Positions 36,000 to 46,400 of a stretch of 64,000 nt of DNA are shown piece by piece. The number at the start of each line of letters is the position of its first letter. Position 1 is the first letter of the stretch. The DNA is from Candidatus Zixiibacteriota bacterium (GTDB lineage: Bacteria > Zixibacteria > MSB-5A5 > GN15 > PGXB01): contig LS998015.1 of NCBI GenBank assembly GCA_900498245.1, positions 435,882 through 499,881 of the forward strand. The letters run 5' to 3'. The notes under the pieces were generated by a model that ran no database searches, was not told the DNA's origin, and worked only from the letters and a program-made list of their open reading frames with translations. The position numbers and the translations under genes are program-made.

Positions 36000-36995
36000 A
36001 TGGGAAAGATAAGCCGGGCCTGGGTTGTGAGACCATATCCGCATGGAAAGTATCGGATGCAGGAGTTTCTTGAAAAGGGGATGGTCGCTATAGGTTGGCC
36101 GTCAACCGGTGATCTCGCATCAAAAACCAGAGACGAGATAGGTAATATTCTCAAGACCACGTATTACACTGGGGCCAGTAGTGGAACCTTGGGGCAAGTG
36201 ACTGGCATTGTCAATCGCTTCGTCAATCAGATCCAGGAAGGTGACACAATCATTGTGCCGGATGGTAACTTCATCTATCTGGGCACAACAACGTGTACTT
36301 ATGAGTTCAGGCCAGAGCTTCAAGCTGACGATCAGGGTTACCCTCACTGGGTTAGAGTCGACTGGCTATTCGACAAAAGGCCGGTCGTACGGGCTGAACT
36401 GCCGGCGATACTATTCGATTCGCTCAAAGGACGACAAACAGTCTATGGTATCCCATCGGAAGCTATTGAACCTGTGATCAAGAGCCCGGATAGCTACATT
36501 GCATTCGACGCCTCAGTAGAATTCGAGTACAAGCGCACGTACATTGAACGGTTATCTAAGGGAACAGTCCCAGGCATCAACAGCCCCGCTTTCGAAAAAG
36601 CAGTGATGAGGGTGTTGAGGCTTTACTTCCCATCTTTGCGTCAATTGGCAACTACCAATGCTCCAGTAGGTGCCGATACTGATCTGATCGCTGAGCTCCC
36701 CGGTTCGGTTGTAGTTAGAATTCAGGTTAAGTGCTTCCAAGATAAGAGCGGACTTCTGAAACCGTGGGTAGTAACACAACTCCGCGACTCAATGGAGTCG
36801 GGTGAAAATGGCATCATTGTCACAACAAATCGGATTGGCCAGGATGCTCGAGAAGAGGCGGAACGAGATTCCGAGAGGCCAATTGACTTCATTGATGTTG
36901 CAGAATTTGCCCAGCTAGTTTTTGACAATCAAGTGAGTCTTACGGATCAAGACCTCTGGGCATTGGGGCTAAAGCGATCGATTATCGGCCGCTAA
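36000..36995 (+). CDS. Mrr-type restriction nuclease with N-terminal PUA/EVE-like domain
   Basis: The product is 331 residues, with GGGAG 7 bases before the ATG. Residues 1-125 (AWVVRPYPHGKYRMQEFLEKG, VAIGWPSTGDL, GDTIIVPDGNFIYLG, YPHWVRVDWL) resemble the modified-base-reader domain seen in type IV restriction enzymes. Residues 195-250 form the Mrr_cat core: E199 in FEKAV, D226/D228 in GADTDLI and the IQVK segment with K244. The combination suggests cleavage of modified foreign DNA. It must tolerate any methylation made by the DISARM methylase on the same element. Confidence 0.85.
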   Translation: MGKISRAWVVRPYPHGKYRMQEFLEKGMVAIGWPSTGDLASKTRDEIGNILKTTYYTGASSGTLGQVTGIVNRFVNQIQEGDTIIVPDGNFIYLGTTTCTYEFRPELQADDQGYPHWVRVDWLFDKRPVVRAELPAILFDSLKGRQTVYGIPSEAIEPVIKSPDSYIAFDASVEFEYKRTYIERLSKGTVPGINSPAFEKAVMRVLRLYFPSLRQLATTNAPVGADTDLIAELPGSVVVRIQVKCFQDKSGLLKPWVVTQLRDSMESGENGIIVTTNRIGQDAREEAERDSERPIDFIDVAEFAQLVFDNQVSLTDQDLWALGLKRSIIGR

Positions 36996-37176
36996 GTGCC
37001 GAGTTTTCGCATAGATCCGACTCTCCAACGATATCCTCGTATACTTCCAGACGCCTAATCTTCCCCGCCATGTTGCCAGCCCCGGCAATTGACGGTCTAA
37101 ACAGACCTGTTAAGGTCCAGACTGATCACACAAAAACAGTCCTTTTCACAATCACCCCAAACCTAAGGAGGACAGT

Positions 37177-37866
37177 ATGTCTGGAAATGGCAGTCTGGTG
37201 AAGACGATTGAAATCAAGGATCGTCAGGGTCGAGTAATTGCGACCGAGGATGTTGTCACCTATGCGGGCTTGTTAAGCCTGGCTCACGACCAGGGGCTTA
37301 AGAGGATCGAGACCGCCTTGGTGCAGCTTCCCGAGGAAGCGAACGGTCACACCGCCGTTTTTCTGGCCATTGTGGAAACCGAAAGCGGTATCTACAAAGG
37401 TCACGGCGATGCCAGCCCGGATAATGTCGCGTCGAGGATCATTCCTCACATCATCCGGATGGCAGAGACCCGCGCGAAAGCAAGGGCACTCCGCGACGCC
37501 GTGAACATCGGTGTCGTGTCGATTGAGGAGTTGGCTCTGGAGGGCAACGGCCGACCTGTCAACGGCAATTCGACTGAACCGCAGCCAAACCACGGAAGCA
37601 ACAGGATTCCCGGCGTCAGAAGCAGATCAAGGCCACAGAACGAATCCGATCAGCCAAGTAACTCGGATTCTCCAATGACCGATGCTCAACGCCGGTATCT
37701 GTTCCGACTTCTGGCCGAACGCCAGATTGAAGGCGACGACGCTCACCGACACTTACTTGAGAAAGCGAGTGTAGAGTCGCTGGATCAGATCACCAAAGGC
37801 AAAGCGAGTATCCTGATTGACGAGATGGTCAACGCGGTCAAGCCGGCCGAGGAGGTACCGTTTTGA
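37177..37866 (+). CDS. Probable single-strand annealing / recombination-mediator protein
   Basis: The product is 229 residues. An AAGGAGG site precedes the ATG by 5-6 bases. Residues 10-110 contain VVTYAGLLSLAHDQGLKRIETAL and HIIRMAETRAKARALRDAVNIG; the ETRAxARALR helix is typical of Rad52/ERF-like annealing proteins of phages and plasmids. A Ser/Asn-rich linker follows. The C-terminal helical domain (MTDAQRRYLFRLLAERQIEGDDA) is also found attached to such proteins. It is coupled to a RecB-like nuclease gene, a usual partner. Family membership is by pattern only. Confidence 0.6.
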   Translation: MSGNGSLVKTIEIKDRQGRVIATEDVVTYAGLLSLAHDQGLKRIETALVQLPEEANGHTAVFLAIVETESGIYKGHGDASPDNVASRIIPHIIRMAETRAKARALRDAVNIGVVSIEELALEGNGRPVNGNSTEPQPNHGSNRIPGVRSRSRPQNESDQPSNSDSPMTDAQRRYLFRLLAERQIEGDDAHRHLLEKASVESLDQITKGKASILIDEMVNAVKPAEEVPF

Positions 37867-38648
37867 ACACCAATCGGAATGGTCATCCAACAGATCATGT
37901 CTCAGTATCTCAGATCAACCTCTACCTAATGTGCCCGCTGAAGTACCGCTTCGTGTACGTTGATAAGCTATCGCGGCCGTTCAAACCTATTGAATTGGCG
38001 CTTGGTACCGCATTCCACGCGGCGGTTGAATGGTGGCACCAACACAGGAAGAACGGTTCGACTCCGAGTGCTGAGGATGTTGCCAGGATTCTGACGGCTG
38101 ACCTACGCGCGCAGGCTGAGGAGAAGTTGCAGTTCAAGAATGGCGAATCGCTCGATGACGTAATTCAGGTCGGAGGAAAGCTCGCTAGCACTTATGTAAA
38201 AGGCTTTCGCGGCAAGCCGGTAAACGACACGGAGGTTCCGTTTCGTGTGCCGCTTGTTGACCTCGAAACCGGTGAAGATCTGGGATTGCCACTTGATGGC
38301 TACTTCGATCTTCTCGAAGCCGAGGACACCGTTGTCGAAACCAAGACAGCGGCCCGAGCCTACGACAATCTGACGATCCTGAATCACCTGCAACTCACAG
38401 CCTATGGGTATGCCTATCGCATCCTATATGACCGCGAGCCGAACCTGCGAATTGATGTTGTCACCAAGACTAAGAATCCACGACTGCAGACAGTCGAGGT
38501 GTTTCGAGACAAGTCAGACATGGTCCGGTTCTTTCACCTTGCCAAGTCGGTCTGCAGATCAATAAGCAGTGGCTGCTATCACCCCAATTACGGGTGGCAA
38601 TGCGGCAACTGCGAGTTCGCTGACCCTTGCCGACGTTGGCGTGGATGA
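37863..38648 (+). CDS. PD-(D/E)XK nuclease (RecB/Cas4-like)
   Basis: The product is 261 residues. It starts at TTG 37863, which overlaps the upstream stop and has GAGGAGG 8 bases before it. SVSQINLYLMCPLKYRFVYVDKL is the RecB/AddB-type start with its first Cys. LDGYFDLLEAEDTVVETKTA near residue 140 holds the D-(E)xK core. CGNCEFADPCRRW at the end supplies three more Cys, consistent with an iron-sulfur cluster as in Cas4 and AddB. With the upstream annealing protein it may form an exonuclease-annealase pair. Confidence 0.88.
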   Translation: MNTNRNGHPTDHVSVSQINLYLMCPLKYRFVYVDKLSRPFKPIELALGTAFHAAVEWWHQHRKNGSTPSAEDVARILTADLRAQAEEKLQFKNGESLDDVIQVGGKLASTYVKGFRGKPVNDTEVPFRVPLVDLETGEDLGLPLDGYFDLLEAEDTVVETKTAARAYDNLTILNHLQLTAYGYAYRILYDREPNLRIDVVTKTKNPRLQTVEVFRDKSDMVRFFHLAKSVCRSISSGCYHPNYGWQCGNCEFADPCRRWRG

Positions 38649-38721
38649 GCGGGCTAGTATTTGCAGGCTAGACTTTCTCCTAACAGAAATCCCAAACAGA
38701 AATTCAAACATGGAGGAAATG

Positions 38722-39783
38722 ATGTCTTCGAATCTATACGATGCTCATCGTCAGTGGTGCATCCGACCACCTGACGAGAGGTTCCACGATCTGGATAGTC
38801 TGCAGGCGTTTACTCAGCGTCTGAAGGACGCATCCGAAGAGAAGGTCCGCGGACTTCCGGATGTCCATCTCGATGTCACCGGCCATCTGGGAATAGCCCT
38901 AAACGGGTCCGAGGAACCAGCCATTCTGACGAATTGGTCATTCAACCAGCTTTGCACTACTGCTGGTGCTCCGGCAAAATACCTTCGCACGTTGCCACCG
39001 GAGATAGTAATCGAGTGTCTCAGGTACAGCCTCAACAGACGAGATACTCAGGCAAAGCTGCTCTTTCGGAACGGTACCGGAGATCGAGTCGTATCGGCAT
39101 TCACTGGACCAAAGTACGGACGTATCTGGGATGCAGACGTAGTGGCTTCTTTGAAAGACGCCGTTGAAGGGACGGGTTGGCGAGTGCCGCCCGCCCGCAA
39201 CAACGGAGGCTCGGACAATGCAGGCCTGTATGCCTCGGATCGGGATATGTTTGCATTTTTCGTCAACGATGAAAGCCCTATCGAGGTTGGCAACGCCAAG
39301 CTCGGTCGCGGTTTTTTTTGCTGGAACTCTGAAACGGGGTCTTGCACATTTGGCCTTACCACATTCCTGTACAACTATGTCTGCGGTAACCACATTGTGT
39401 GGGGTGTCGAGCAAGTCCAGGAACTGAAGATTGTCCATCGGTCAAAGGCTACAGATCGCTTTCGGTCAGACGCCTTGCCAGCTCTTAACCGATTCGTGGA
39501 GAATCGCAAGGCTACCGAGGCAATCACTCGCGGAGTAGACCAAGCCGCACGGCTGAAGGTTGGCGACGATCTGGAAAAGGTCACCGAGTGGTTCAAGGAG
39601 AAGCCGTTCACCGGCTCGGAGATCATCGCCGGATGGCGAGCTGGTCGAAACGAAGGTGACGACGTCTCCACACTCTGGGGCATGGTGCAGGGGCTCACTG
39701 CCTATGCCCGTCAGCTACCCCACACCGACGTTCGGGTGAACCTCGAGCGCCGAGCAGGGACATTGCTGAAATCCACTTATTAG
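38722..39783 (+). CDS. DUF932 family protein
   Basis: The product is 353 residues from ATG 38722, with GGAGG 5 bases upstream. The frame extends back to 38569 inside the nuclease gene, but that part lacks a site. Conserved DUF932 segments are YDAHRQWCIRPPDERFHDLDSL, AFTGPKYGRIWDADVV and GFFCWNSETGSCTFGLTTFLYNYVCGNHIVWG. DUF932 proteins are common on plasmids and phages and are of unknown biochemical role; a link with DNA recombination or replication is suspected from context. It is followed by a terminator, so it closes the recombination cassette. Confidence 0.85.
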   Translation: MSSNLYDAHRQWCIRPPDERFHDLDSLQAFTQRLKDASEEKVRGLPDVHLDVTGHLGIALNGSEEPAILTNWSFNQLCTTAGAPAKYLRTLPPEIVIECLRYSLNRRDTQAKLLFRNGTGDRVVSAFTGPKYGRIWDADVVASLKDAVEGTGWRVPPARNNGGSDNAGLYASDRDMFAFFVNDESPIEVGNAKLGRGFFCWNSETGSCTFGLTTFLYNYVCGNHIVWGVEQVQELKIVHRSKATDRFRSDALPALNRFVENRKATEAITRGVDQAARLKVGDDLEKVTEWFKEKPFTGSEIIAGWRAGRNEGDDVSTLWGMVQGLTAYARQLPHTDVRVNLERRAGTLLKSTY

Positions 39784-39873
39784 TTCATTTCCGGAGTCTG
39801 AACCCAAATTCAGGCTACCGCTTCTCCTTCAATTGTCAATCAAATGCGACAATTCGAAAGAGAACACCCCCAA

Positions 39874-39906
39874 GAGGGATAGTCATAAGGCTATCCCTCA
39901 CTTTTT
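39874..39906 (+). terminator. Terminator after the DUF932 gene
   Basis: GAGGGATAG and CTATCCCTC form a perfect 9-bp stem with an 8-base loop, followed by a five-T run at 39902-39906. It separates the recombination cassette from the DISARM operon. Confidence 0.88.
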
Positions 39907-39940
39907 AGCGAGACACTTGTCTCTTTTCGCGCAAACAGCC

Positions 39941-39969
39941 TTGACAATCGACAACAGTCGAGCTATTTT
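39941..39969 (+). promoter_or_regulatory. Promoter of the HTH-DISARM operon
   Basis: A perfect TTGACA at 39941-39946 and TATTTT at 39964-39969 are 17 bases apart. It lies downstream of the terminator and about 87 bases before the HTH start codon. Confidence 0.7.
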
Positions 39970-40055
39970 AGCATGATATAGCGGGATTTATTGGACACAG
40001 ATGCCATTAGGTAAGCCCATGACGAATCCCGAACCTCTACTCAAGGGGAATTCAA

Positions 40056-40250
40056 GTGAAAGACGATCGCTGGCTATCCGTCGACGAAATAGCCTCCTAT
40101 TTGGGTGTTAAGCGGGATACCATTTACAAATGGATCAGACGGCGGGGGTTGCCTGCTCACAAAGTCGGCCGCCTGTGGAAATTCAGGTCAAAAGAGATCG
40201 ATCAGTGGGTCACTGGTTCCAAGAGGGGTAGAAATTCTGATGCGAGGTGA
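40056..40250 (+). CDS. Excisionase-type helix-turn-helix protein leading the DISARM operon
   Basis: The product is 64 residues from GTG 40056, with AAGGGG 8 bases upstream. WLSVDEIASYLGVKRDTIYKWIRR followed by LPAHKVGRLWKFRSKEIDQWV is the complete MerR/excisionase winged-helix pattern. Only 3 bases separate it from drmD, so the two are co-transcribed. It may regulate the defence operon from its own promoter; an excisionase role for the element is possible but less likely, as it lies far from the recombinase. Confidence 0.88.
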   Translation: MKDDRWLSVDEIASYLGVKRDTIYKWIRRRGLPAHKVGRLWKFRSKEIDQWVTGSKRGRNSDAR

Positions 40251-40253
40251 GCG

Positions 40254-43200
40254 TTGGCTGTCAGGCAAGATGTAGTAATAGATGGCGTACCAGAACCAGG
40301 TCAGGTTGTAATGATCCGAAGCAAGGCTTGGGTTGTAACCGATGTCCAAAGCTCTCAAATACAACATTCAACGCCTGCAGCTACTCGGCAAGCATCGACT
40401 CACGTTGTGGAGTTGTCATCCCTTGAAGATGATGCATTTGGTGAGGAATCGCAGGTTCTATGGGAGATTGAACCGAGCAAACAAATCTATGAACGTGTCA
40501 GCCTGCCGGATGCATCAAAATTCGATGATCCTGTTCTTTTGGATGCCTTTCTTAATTCTGTAAGATGGGGCGCAATTTCATCCGCTGACCAAAGGTCGCT
40601 TCAGTCACCCTTTAGGAGTGGAATAGACCTGGAAGAGTATCAATTAGACCCGGTAGTCCGCGCTTTGCGGATGCCTAGGGCTAATTTGCTGATTGCTGAC
40701 GATGTTGGTCTTGGTAAAACAATTGAAACAGGGCTTGTTGCCCAAGAATTGTTCCTAAGGCATCGAGTGAGAACCATACTTGTTGTCTGTCCTTCATCTC
40801 TGCAGATTCAATGGGCAACCCAGATGAGGGATAAATTCGGCCTTGAGTTCCGAATCATTGATAGTGACTTCATGAAAGAACTGAGGCGCAGGAGAGGCTT
40901 GCACACGAACCCATGGACACATTTCCCTCGTTTGATTACGTCTATCGACTTTCTTAAGCGAGACCGTTCTATGAGACTTTTTAGAGAGACTCTTCCATCA
41001 GAGGGTGAAGCTCTCTACCCCAGACGATATGATCTACTGATCGTCGATGAAGCTCATAACATGGCCCCTTCCGGTAGAGGTCACTATGCTACCGACTCAC
41101 AGAGAACACAGGCAATTCGTACACTAGTTCCGCATTTCGAGCACCGGCTTTTCTTGACCGCAACACCACATAACGGATATACAGAAAGTTTTACAGCTCT
41201 CTTGGAGCTGCTCGATAATCAGCGCTTCGCACGAGGTGTAATGCCTGATCGGAAGCAACTTGAAACCGTTATGGTTCGACGAATGAAGAGCGAACTTGAA
41301 CTCAAATGGGATGGTTCAAGACGCTTCGCTGCCCGCGTGATCGAGCCAATCGAGGTCGAATACAGCAAAGCAGAGCAACTCGCCCACAAACAGCTTCGCG
41401 AGTATGCACAATCAAGGCAAAAAACTGCGTCATCTGAATCAGAACGACTGGCAACTGAGTTTGTGTTGAAACTACTGAAGAAGCGGCTGTTCTCTTCCCC
41501 AGCAGCCTTTGCTTCGACCTTGGACAAGCACGAGCAATCTCTGTTTACTGCAAGGCGTCGAAAATCTGTAGCCACATCGCCTTCTGTTAAAGTGTTGCGT
41601 CGAACGATAGATGAAGTCGAGGAAGAATTTGCTGATGATGAGTCGTACGATGAGGCCACGAATGAGGCTATAAGTGTTACAGGACGCCTGTTCACAGATC
41701 CCTCAAAGGATGAGAGCACTCTGCTTAGGGCCCTAAAGGAATATGCGAGAAATGCATCAGCCCGTCCCGACAGCAAAGCGGCTGAACTGATCAAATGGCT
41801 GAAAGAAAATATCTTTGTCAATGGCCAATGGACTGACAACAGGGTTCTAATCTTCACCGAGTACCGAGCCACACAGAAGTGGCTGCACGGAATCTTCGCT
41901 TCCGAGGGACTCGCGGATCAGAATCGGCTCATGCTTCTATACGGTGGGATGGATTCAGATGAGCGTGAACGAATCAAGGCGGCTTTTCAGGCGGATCCGG
42001 CTGTTTCGCCAATTCGCATTCTCCTTGCCACTGACGCTGCTTCTGAAGGTATTGACCTACAGAACCATTGCTCCAATTTGATTCACTATGAGATTCCGTG
42101 GAATCCCAACCGCCTTGAACAGCGCAACGGACGCCTCGACCGGCATGGCCAAAGAGCAGCCGATGTCAAAATCTACCACTTTGTGACCAAAGGGTTTAAG
42201 GAATCGAGTACGCAAAAATCCCCCGGTGAATTGGATGCCGACTTAGAGTTTCTCATGCGGGCGGTGCTCAAAGTTGAGACTATCCGGGAGGACATCGGAA
42301 AAGTCGGTCCGGTCATTGCCACGCAGGTGGAAGAGGCAATGCTTGGCGCCCGCAAGGTCATGGACACACGTCAGGCCGAGCGAGAAGCTGAGCCAGTGCG
42401 CCATATCCTGAAGTTTGAAAGAGAACTCAGGAAACAGCTTGAACAACTCCATTCACAGCTGCTTGATACTCGCAAAGAACTTCACATCAGCCCTGAGAAC
42501 GTCCAGAAGATAATCGAAATTGGACTCCAGATGGCTGGGCAGCCAGCTCTTATGGAAGCAAAGTTGCCGGGCGTTTGGCCGGATCCCAGTGGTAAGAGAA
42601 AGACCTCTCCGGTATTCAATGTGCCCGCCCTGTCTGGAAGTTGGGCAAGATGTGCCGAGGGGCTTGCGCATCCTCATACGGGAGCTATCAGGCCGATAAC
42701 ATTTGATCACAATATTGTGGATGGTAGAGATGATGTAGTTCTGGCTCACTTAAACCATCGGCTTGTGCAAATGTGTCTGCGTTTGCTTCGAGCAGAGATT
42801 TGGTCTCAGGAAGGCGCGAAGCACCTAAATCGAGTTTCGGCCCGCATCTCTTCAGATACCGCAATGGTTCACCCGGCAGTAATTGCCCATGGTCGGATTG
42901 TCGTTCTAAGCGGTGACAATCAGAGAGTTCATGAAGAAGTAATTACGGCCGGTGGGGCGATTAGGGAGGGTCGATTCTCGCGACTAAATGTCGGCGAGGT
43001 CCAATCTGCTTTGGACAGTGGAACTGACGAAGAAGCTCCGGAGGCGATTAAAAAGAGTATCCAATCCCTTTGGCCCAAAATATCCGAACCCCTCTTGCAG
43101 TCCCTTGAAGCGCGAATGCAGGATCGTACAAAGAATCTGCAGAAGAACCTTGATGAACGCGCGGAAAAAGAAGTTGCCGACATGACCGCGATCATGAACG

Positions 43201-43457
43201 AATTGGCCAGGTCAATTAGGGACCAGCTTGATAAACCACCGGAACAGCTTGAGCTATTCTCTTCGACCGAAAAGGAGCAGTATCAAGCGGATACGAATAG
43301 CCTGCAGAGAAGGCTAGACAAAATCCCCGAGGAAATAGAGCAGGAATCTCAGTCTATACGAAATCGATACAAGAATCCTCAGCCGCGATTATTCCCGGTC
43401 GCGGTCACATTCATTATTCCAAGGAAGATAGCATCTCAAGCGGGAGGGCTGACATAA
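40254..43457 (+). CDS. drmD: DISARM SNF2-like helicase DrmD
   Basis: The product is 1067 residues with a TTG start after GAGGTGAG. Helicase motifs are intact: I in IADDVGLGKTIETGL near residue 152, II as VDEAH near residue 264, III in FLTATPHNGY near residue 302, and V-VI in LATDAASEGIDLQN and LEQRNGRLDRHGQ near residues 595-630. Long helical regions follow. DrmD defines class 1 DISARM together with DrmMI. The stop overlaps the methylase start (TAATG). DISARM restricts unmodified incoming phage DNA. Confidence 0.93.
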   Translation: MAVRQDVVIDGVPEPGQVVMIRSKAWVVTDVQSSQIQHSTPAATRQASTHVVELSSLEDDAFGEESQVLWEIEPSKQIYERVSLPDASKFDDPVLLDAFLNSVRWGAISSADQRSLQSPFRSGIDLEEYQLDPVVRALRMPRANLLIADDVGLGKTIETGLVAQELFLRHRVRTILVVCPSSLQIQWATQMRDKFGLEFRIIDSDFMKELRRRRGLHTNPWTHFPRLITSIDFLKRDRSMRLFRETLPSEGEALYPRRYDLLIVDEAHNMAPSGRGHYATDSQRTQAIRTLVPHFEHRLFLTATPHNGYTESFTALLELLDNQRFARGVMPDRKQLETVMVRRMKSELELKWDGSRRFAARVIEPIEVEYSKAEQLAHKQLREYAQSRQKTASSESERLATEFVLKLLKKRLFSSPAAFASTLDKHEQSLFTARRRKSVATSPSVKVLRRTIDEVEEEFADDESYDEATNEAISVTGRLFTDPSKDESTLLRALKEYARNASARPDSKAAELIKWLKENIFVNGQWTDNRVLIFTEYRATQKWLHGIFASEGLADQNRLMLLYGGMDSDERERIKAAFQADPAVSPIRILLATDAASEGIDLQNHCSNLIHYEIPWNPNRLEQRNGRLDRHGQRAADVKIYHFVTKGFKESSTQKSPGELDADLEFLMRAVLKVETIREDIGKVGPVIATQVEEAMLGARKVMDTRQAEREAEPVRHILKFERELRKQLEQLHSQLLDTRKELHISPENVQKIIEIGLQMAGQPALMEAKLPGVWPDPSGKRKTSPVFNVPALSGSWARCAEGLAHPHTGAIRPITFDHNIVDGRDDVVLAHLNHRLVQMCLRLLRAEIWSQEGAKHLNRVSARISSDTAMVHPAVIAHGRIVVLSGDNQRVHEEVITAGGAIREGRFSRLNVGEVQSALDSGTDEEAPEAIKKSIQSLWPKISEPLLQSLEARMQDRTKNLQKNLDERAEKEVADMTAIMNELARSIRDQLDKPPEQLELFSSTEKEQYQADTNSLQRRLDKIPEEIEQESQSIRNRYKNPQPRLFPVAVTFIIPRKIASQAGGLT

Positions 43458-46400
43458 TGTCTATTGCGCGGCATCACGCAGAATGGCTTTCCCTTGTAGA
43501 CCAATCGGGGCCGTTTCTTTCAGTCCCGGTCTTGATGCGCGCGTTTCCGCAGGGTCTCGACAAACCTGATGCCGACCTAAAGCGGGAGATGCGTCTCGCA
43601 TATGATGAATGGTTACAGCAGCAACATGATCCTGCCATACAAACTGCCTGGATTCGTTTTGTTCTTACACAATTACTGGAATACCCTGATGATCTTATTG
43701 CCGAAGGTCAGTCTTTACCAGGCGGATTGTCCGCGCTTGTCTCGGAGCAGAATGAGACGCTCCGGCCTGACCTGGCGATTATTCATAGCAATGGCAATCC
43801 AAGTAACGGCAAGCCGTCCTTGTTGATTCAGAAATACCGGCCCAACCAGAGACTAGAGAGCGCAGTTGCTGGCAAGCATTGGAAGGCTTCTCCTGCGACG
43901 CGAATGATGGAGTTGCTGCATGCCACTGATGTCCCCCTGGGTTTAGTCACCAATGGTGAGCAGTGGATGCTAGTATATGCGCCCCGAAATGAAACTACGG
44001 GTTTCGCATCTTGGTACGCTTCGCTTTGGTCAGAGGAGCCTGCAACTTTTCAGGCTTTCGTCAGTCTTTTGTCGGTCAGGCGCTTCTTTGGAGTTGCTGA
44101 TTCAGATACGCTTCCTGCGTTGTTGGATGAAAGTGCCAAGAACCAGCAGGAAGTCACCGATCAGTTGGGCCTTCAAGTTCGCCAGGCGGTTGAGGTCTTG
44201 GTTCAGGCTTTTGATCGAATTGACCAGGATTCAGGCCGCATCTTGCTAAAAGGTATGGACGAAAAACGCCTCTATGAAGCGTCTCTGACAGTCATGATGC
44301 GTCTGGTTTTCCTTTTCTGCGCCGAGGAGAGAAAACTTCTACCTATCGATGAGTATGCACTGTATGCGCAGTCGTATGCGGTGTCCAATTTGGGGGCACA
44401 ACTGCGCGAGGTGGCTGATAAACATGGTGAGGAGATCCTCGAGCGAAGCTTCGATGCCTGGAGCCGATTGCTGGCGGCTTTCCGAATCGTTTATGCAGGT
44501 GTCGATCACGAATCCATGCGTTTGCCTCCTTATGGTGGCAACCTGTTCAACCCCGATCGTTTTCCATTTCTGGAAGGTCGTCCGCCACACGGCACATGGC
44601 GCGATACCCCGGCCGAACCACTACGGATAGATAATAGAACCGTACTGCATCTTCTGGAAGCCCTGCAGTGGCTGGTTGTGAAGATTCCCGGTGGCGGCCC
44701 CCGAGAGCGACGCCGCCTATCATTTCGGGCGCTCGATATCGAGCAGATTGGCCACGTGTATGAGGGCTTACTTGATCACACCGCTGTTCGGGCTACTGAT
44801 AGTATTCTCGGTTTATCGGGCGGTAAAGGAAAAGAGCCTGAAATCGCTCTAAGCAAGCTGGAACAGTTGCGCGATAAGGGTGAAGACGATCTTGTGGAGT
44901 TTCTCACAAAGGAAACAGGTCGGAGTGAGAAAGCTCTTCTGAAGGCAGTATCTGAACCTGTTATGATTGATGAGGCCAAATTGCGCGTGGCCTGCCGGAA
45001 CGACACGAATCTGATGAAACGAGTTCTGCCGTTTGTGTCGTTGATCCGCGATGATACGTTTGGCTATCCTGTGATAATCGCAGAAGGCTCGGTGTATGTC
45101 ACCGCGGGCACGGACCGCCGTAGCTCTGGAACTCACTATACCCCAAGAAGCCTGACCGAGCCTATCGTCCAGCACACTTTGGAGCCACTTGTGTATGAGG
45201 GTCCGGCCGAAGGAGTACCAAAGGACAAATGGAGACTCAAGACTGCCCGCGAAATCCTCGATCTGAATGTCTGTGACATGGCCATGGGATCGGGGGCGTT
45301 CTTGGTTCAGTCGTGCCGGTATCTCTCCGAACGGCTGCTTGAGGCCTGGGAAACGGCTGAGAAGGAGCTGGGCGGAAGTATCCAGATTACGCCCGAAGGT
45401 GAAAGGTCTAAAGGGGTACCTGAGGAGCGCCTTGTGCCTACTGACCCTGATGAGCGGTCGGCTATCGCGATGAGGATTGTGGCTGAGCGGTGTCTTTATG
45501 GCGTAGATAAGAACCCACTGGCGGTCGAGATGGCCAAGCTATCGCTTTGGCTGATCACACTTTCTAAGGGCAAGCCCTTTACGTTCCTCGATCATGCTCT
45601 CAAATGCGGTGACTCGCTGGTCGGGGCGGATGCGAAGATGTTCCTCGACTGGGCGCGGGGTGGCACCAAAGAACAGGTGACCATATTCGATGAGAAACTC
45701 AAGAAGCTGCTCGATGATGCCCGGCTGAAGCGAAAAGAGCTTGAGTCATTTGAGGTCAAGGATGTTAGAGATGCCGAGCGTAAGTCTGATCTGCTTGACG
45801 AAGCGGAAATGGCTATGCAGTGGGTAAAGCAAGGTTGTAATCTTTTGATAGGGACACTGCTCTCCGACAGGAGCGCCGCTGAGAAAAGAACTCAACTGAA
45901 CAAACTCCTCATCGGTTATCTCAAAGACCTAACAGTCCCCGGACCGGAGGCTGTCGAAGCCATCAAACTCGCAGATAACGAGCGCGCGTTTCACTGGCCG
46001 TTTGAGTTTCCAGAAGTATTTGAACGAGGTGGGTTTGATGCCTTTATTGGAAATCCTCCCTTCATGGGAGGCCAACGAATTACTGGCAATCTTGGAACTT
46101 ACTATCGTGAGTACATCGTCATTGAACTGGCTGGAGGTAAGCGCGGGACAGCAGATCTGTGTGTTTTCTTTTTCATACGGGGTTACCAGCTGATCAAGCA
46201 TCGTGGCATTTTGGGCATGTTAGCAACCAATACAATTAGCCAGGGAGATTCACGAGAAGTAGGTCTTGAGCAAATCTGTAATACTAATGGAGCTATACTG
46301 AGGGCAATTCCAACTCAGAAATGGCCGGGACAGATAAATCTCCAAGTCTCTGTAGTTTGGATAGGAAAAGGAGATTGGAATTATAAGAGAACTCTTGACG

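Noticed and set aside
38569-38721. N-terminal extension of the DUF932 protein
   Set aside because: It overlaps the RecB-like gene and has no ribosome binding site, whereas ATG 38722 has GGAGG just upstream.
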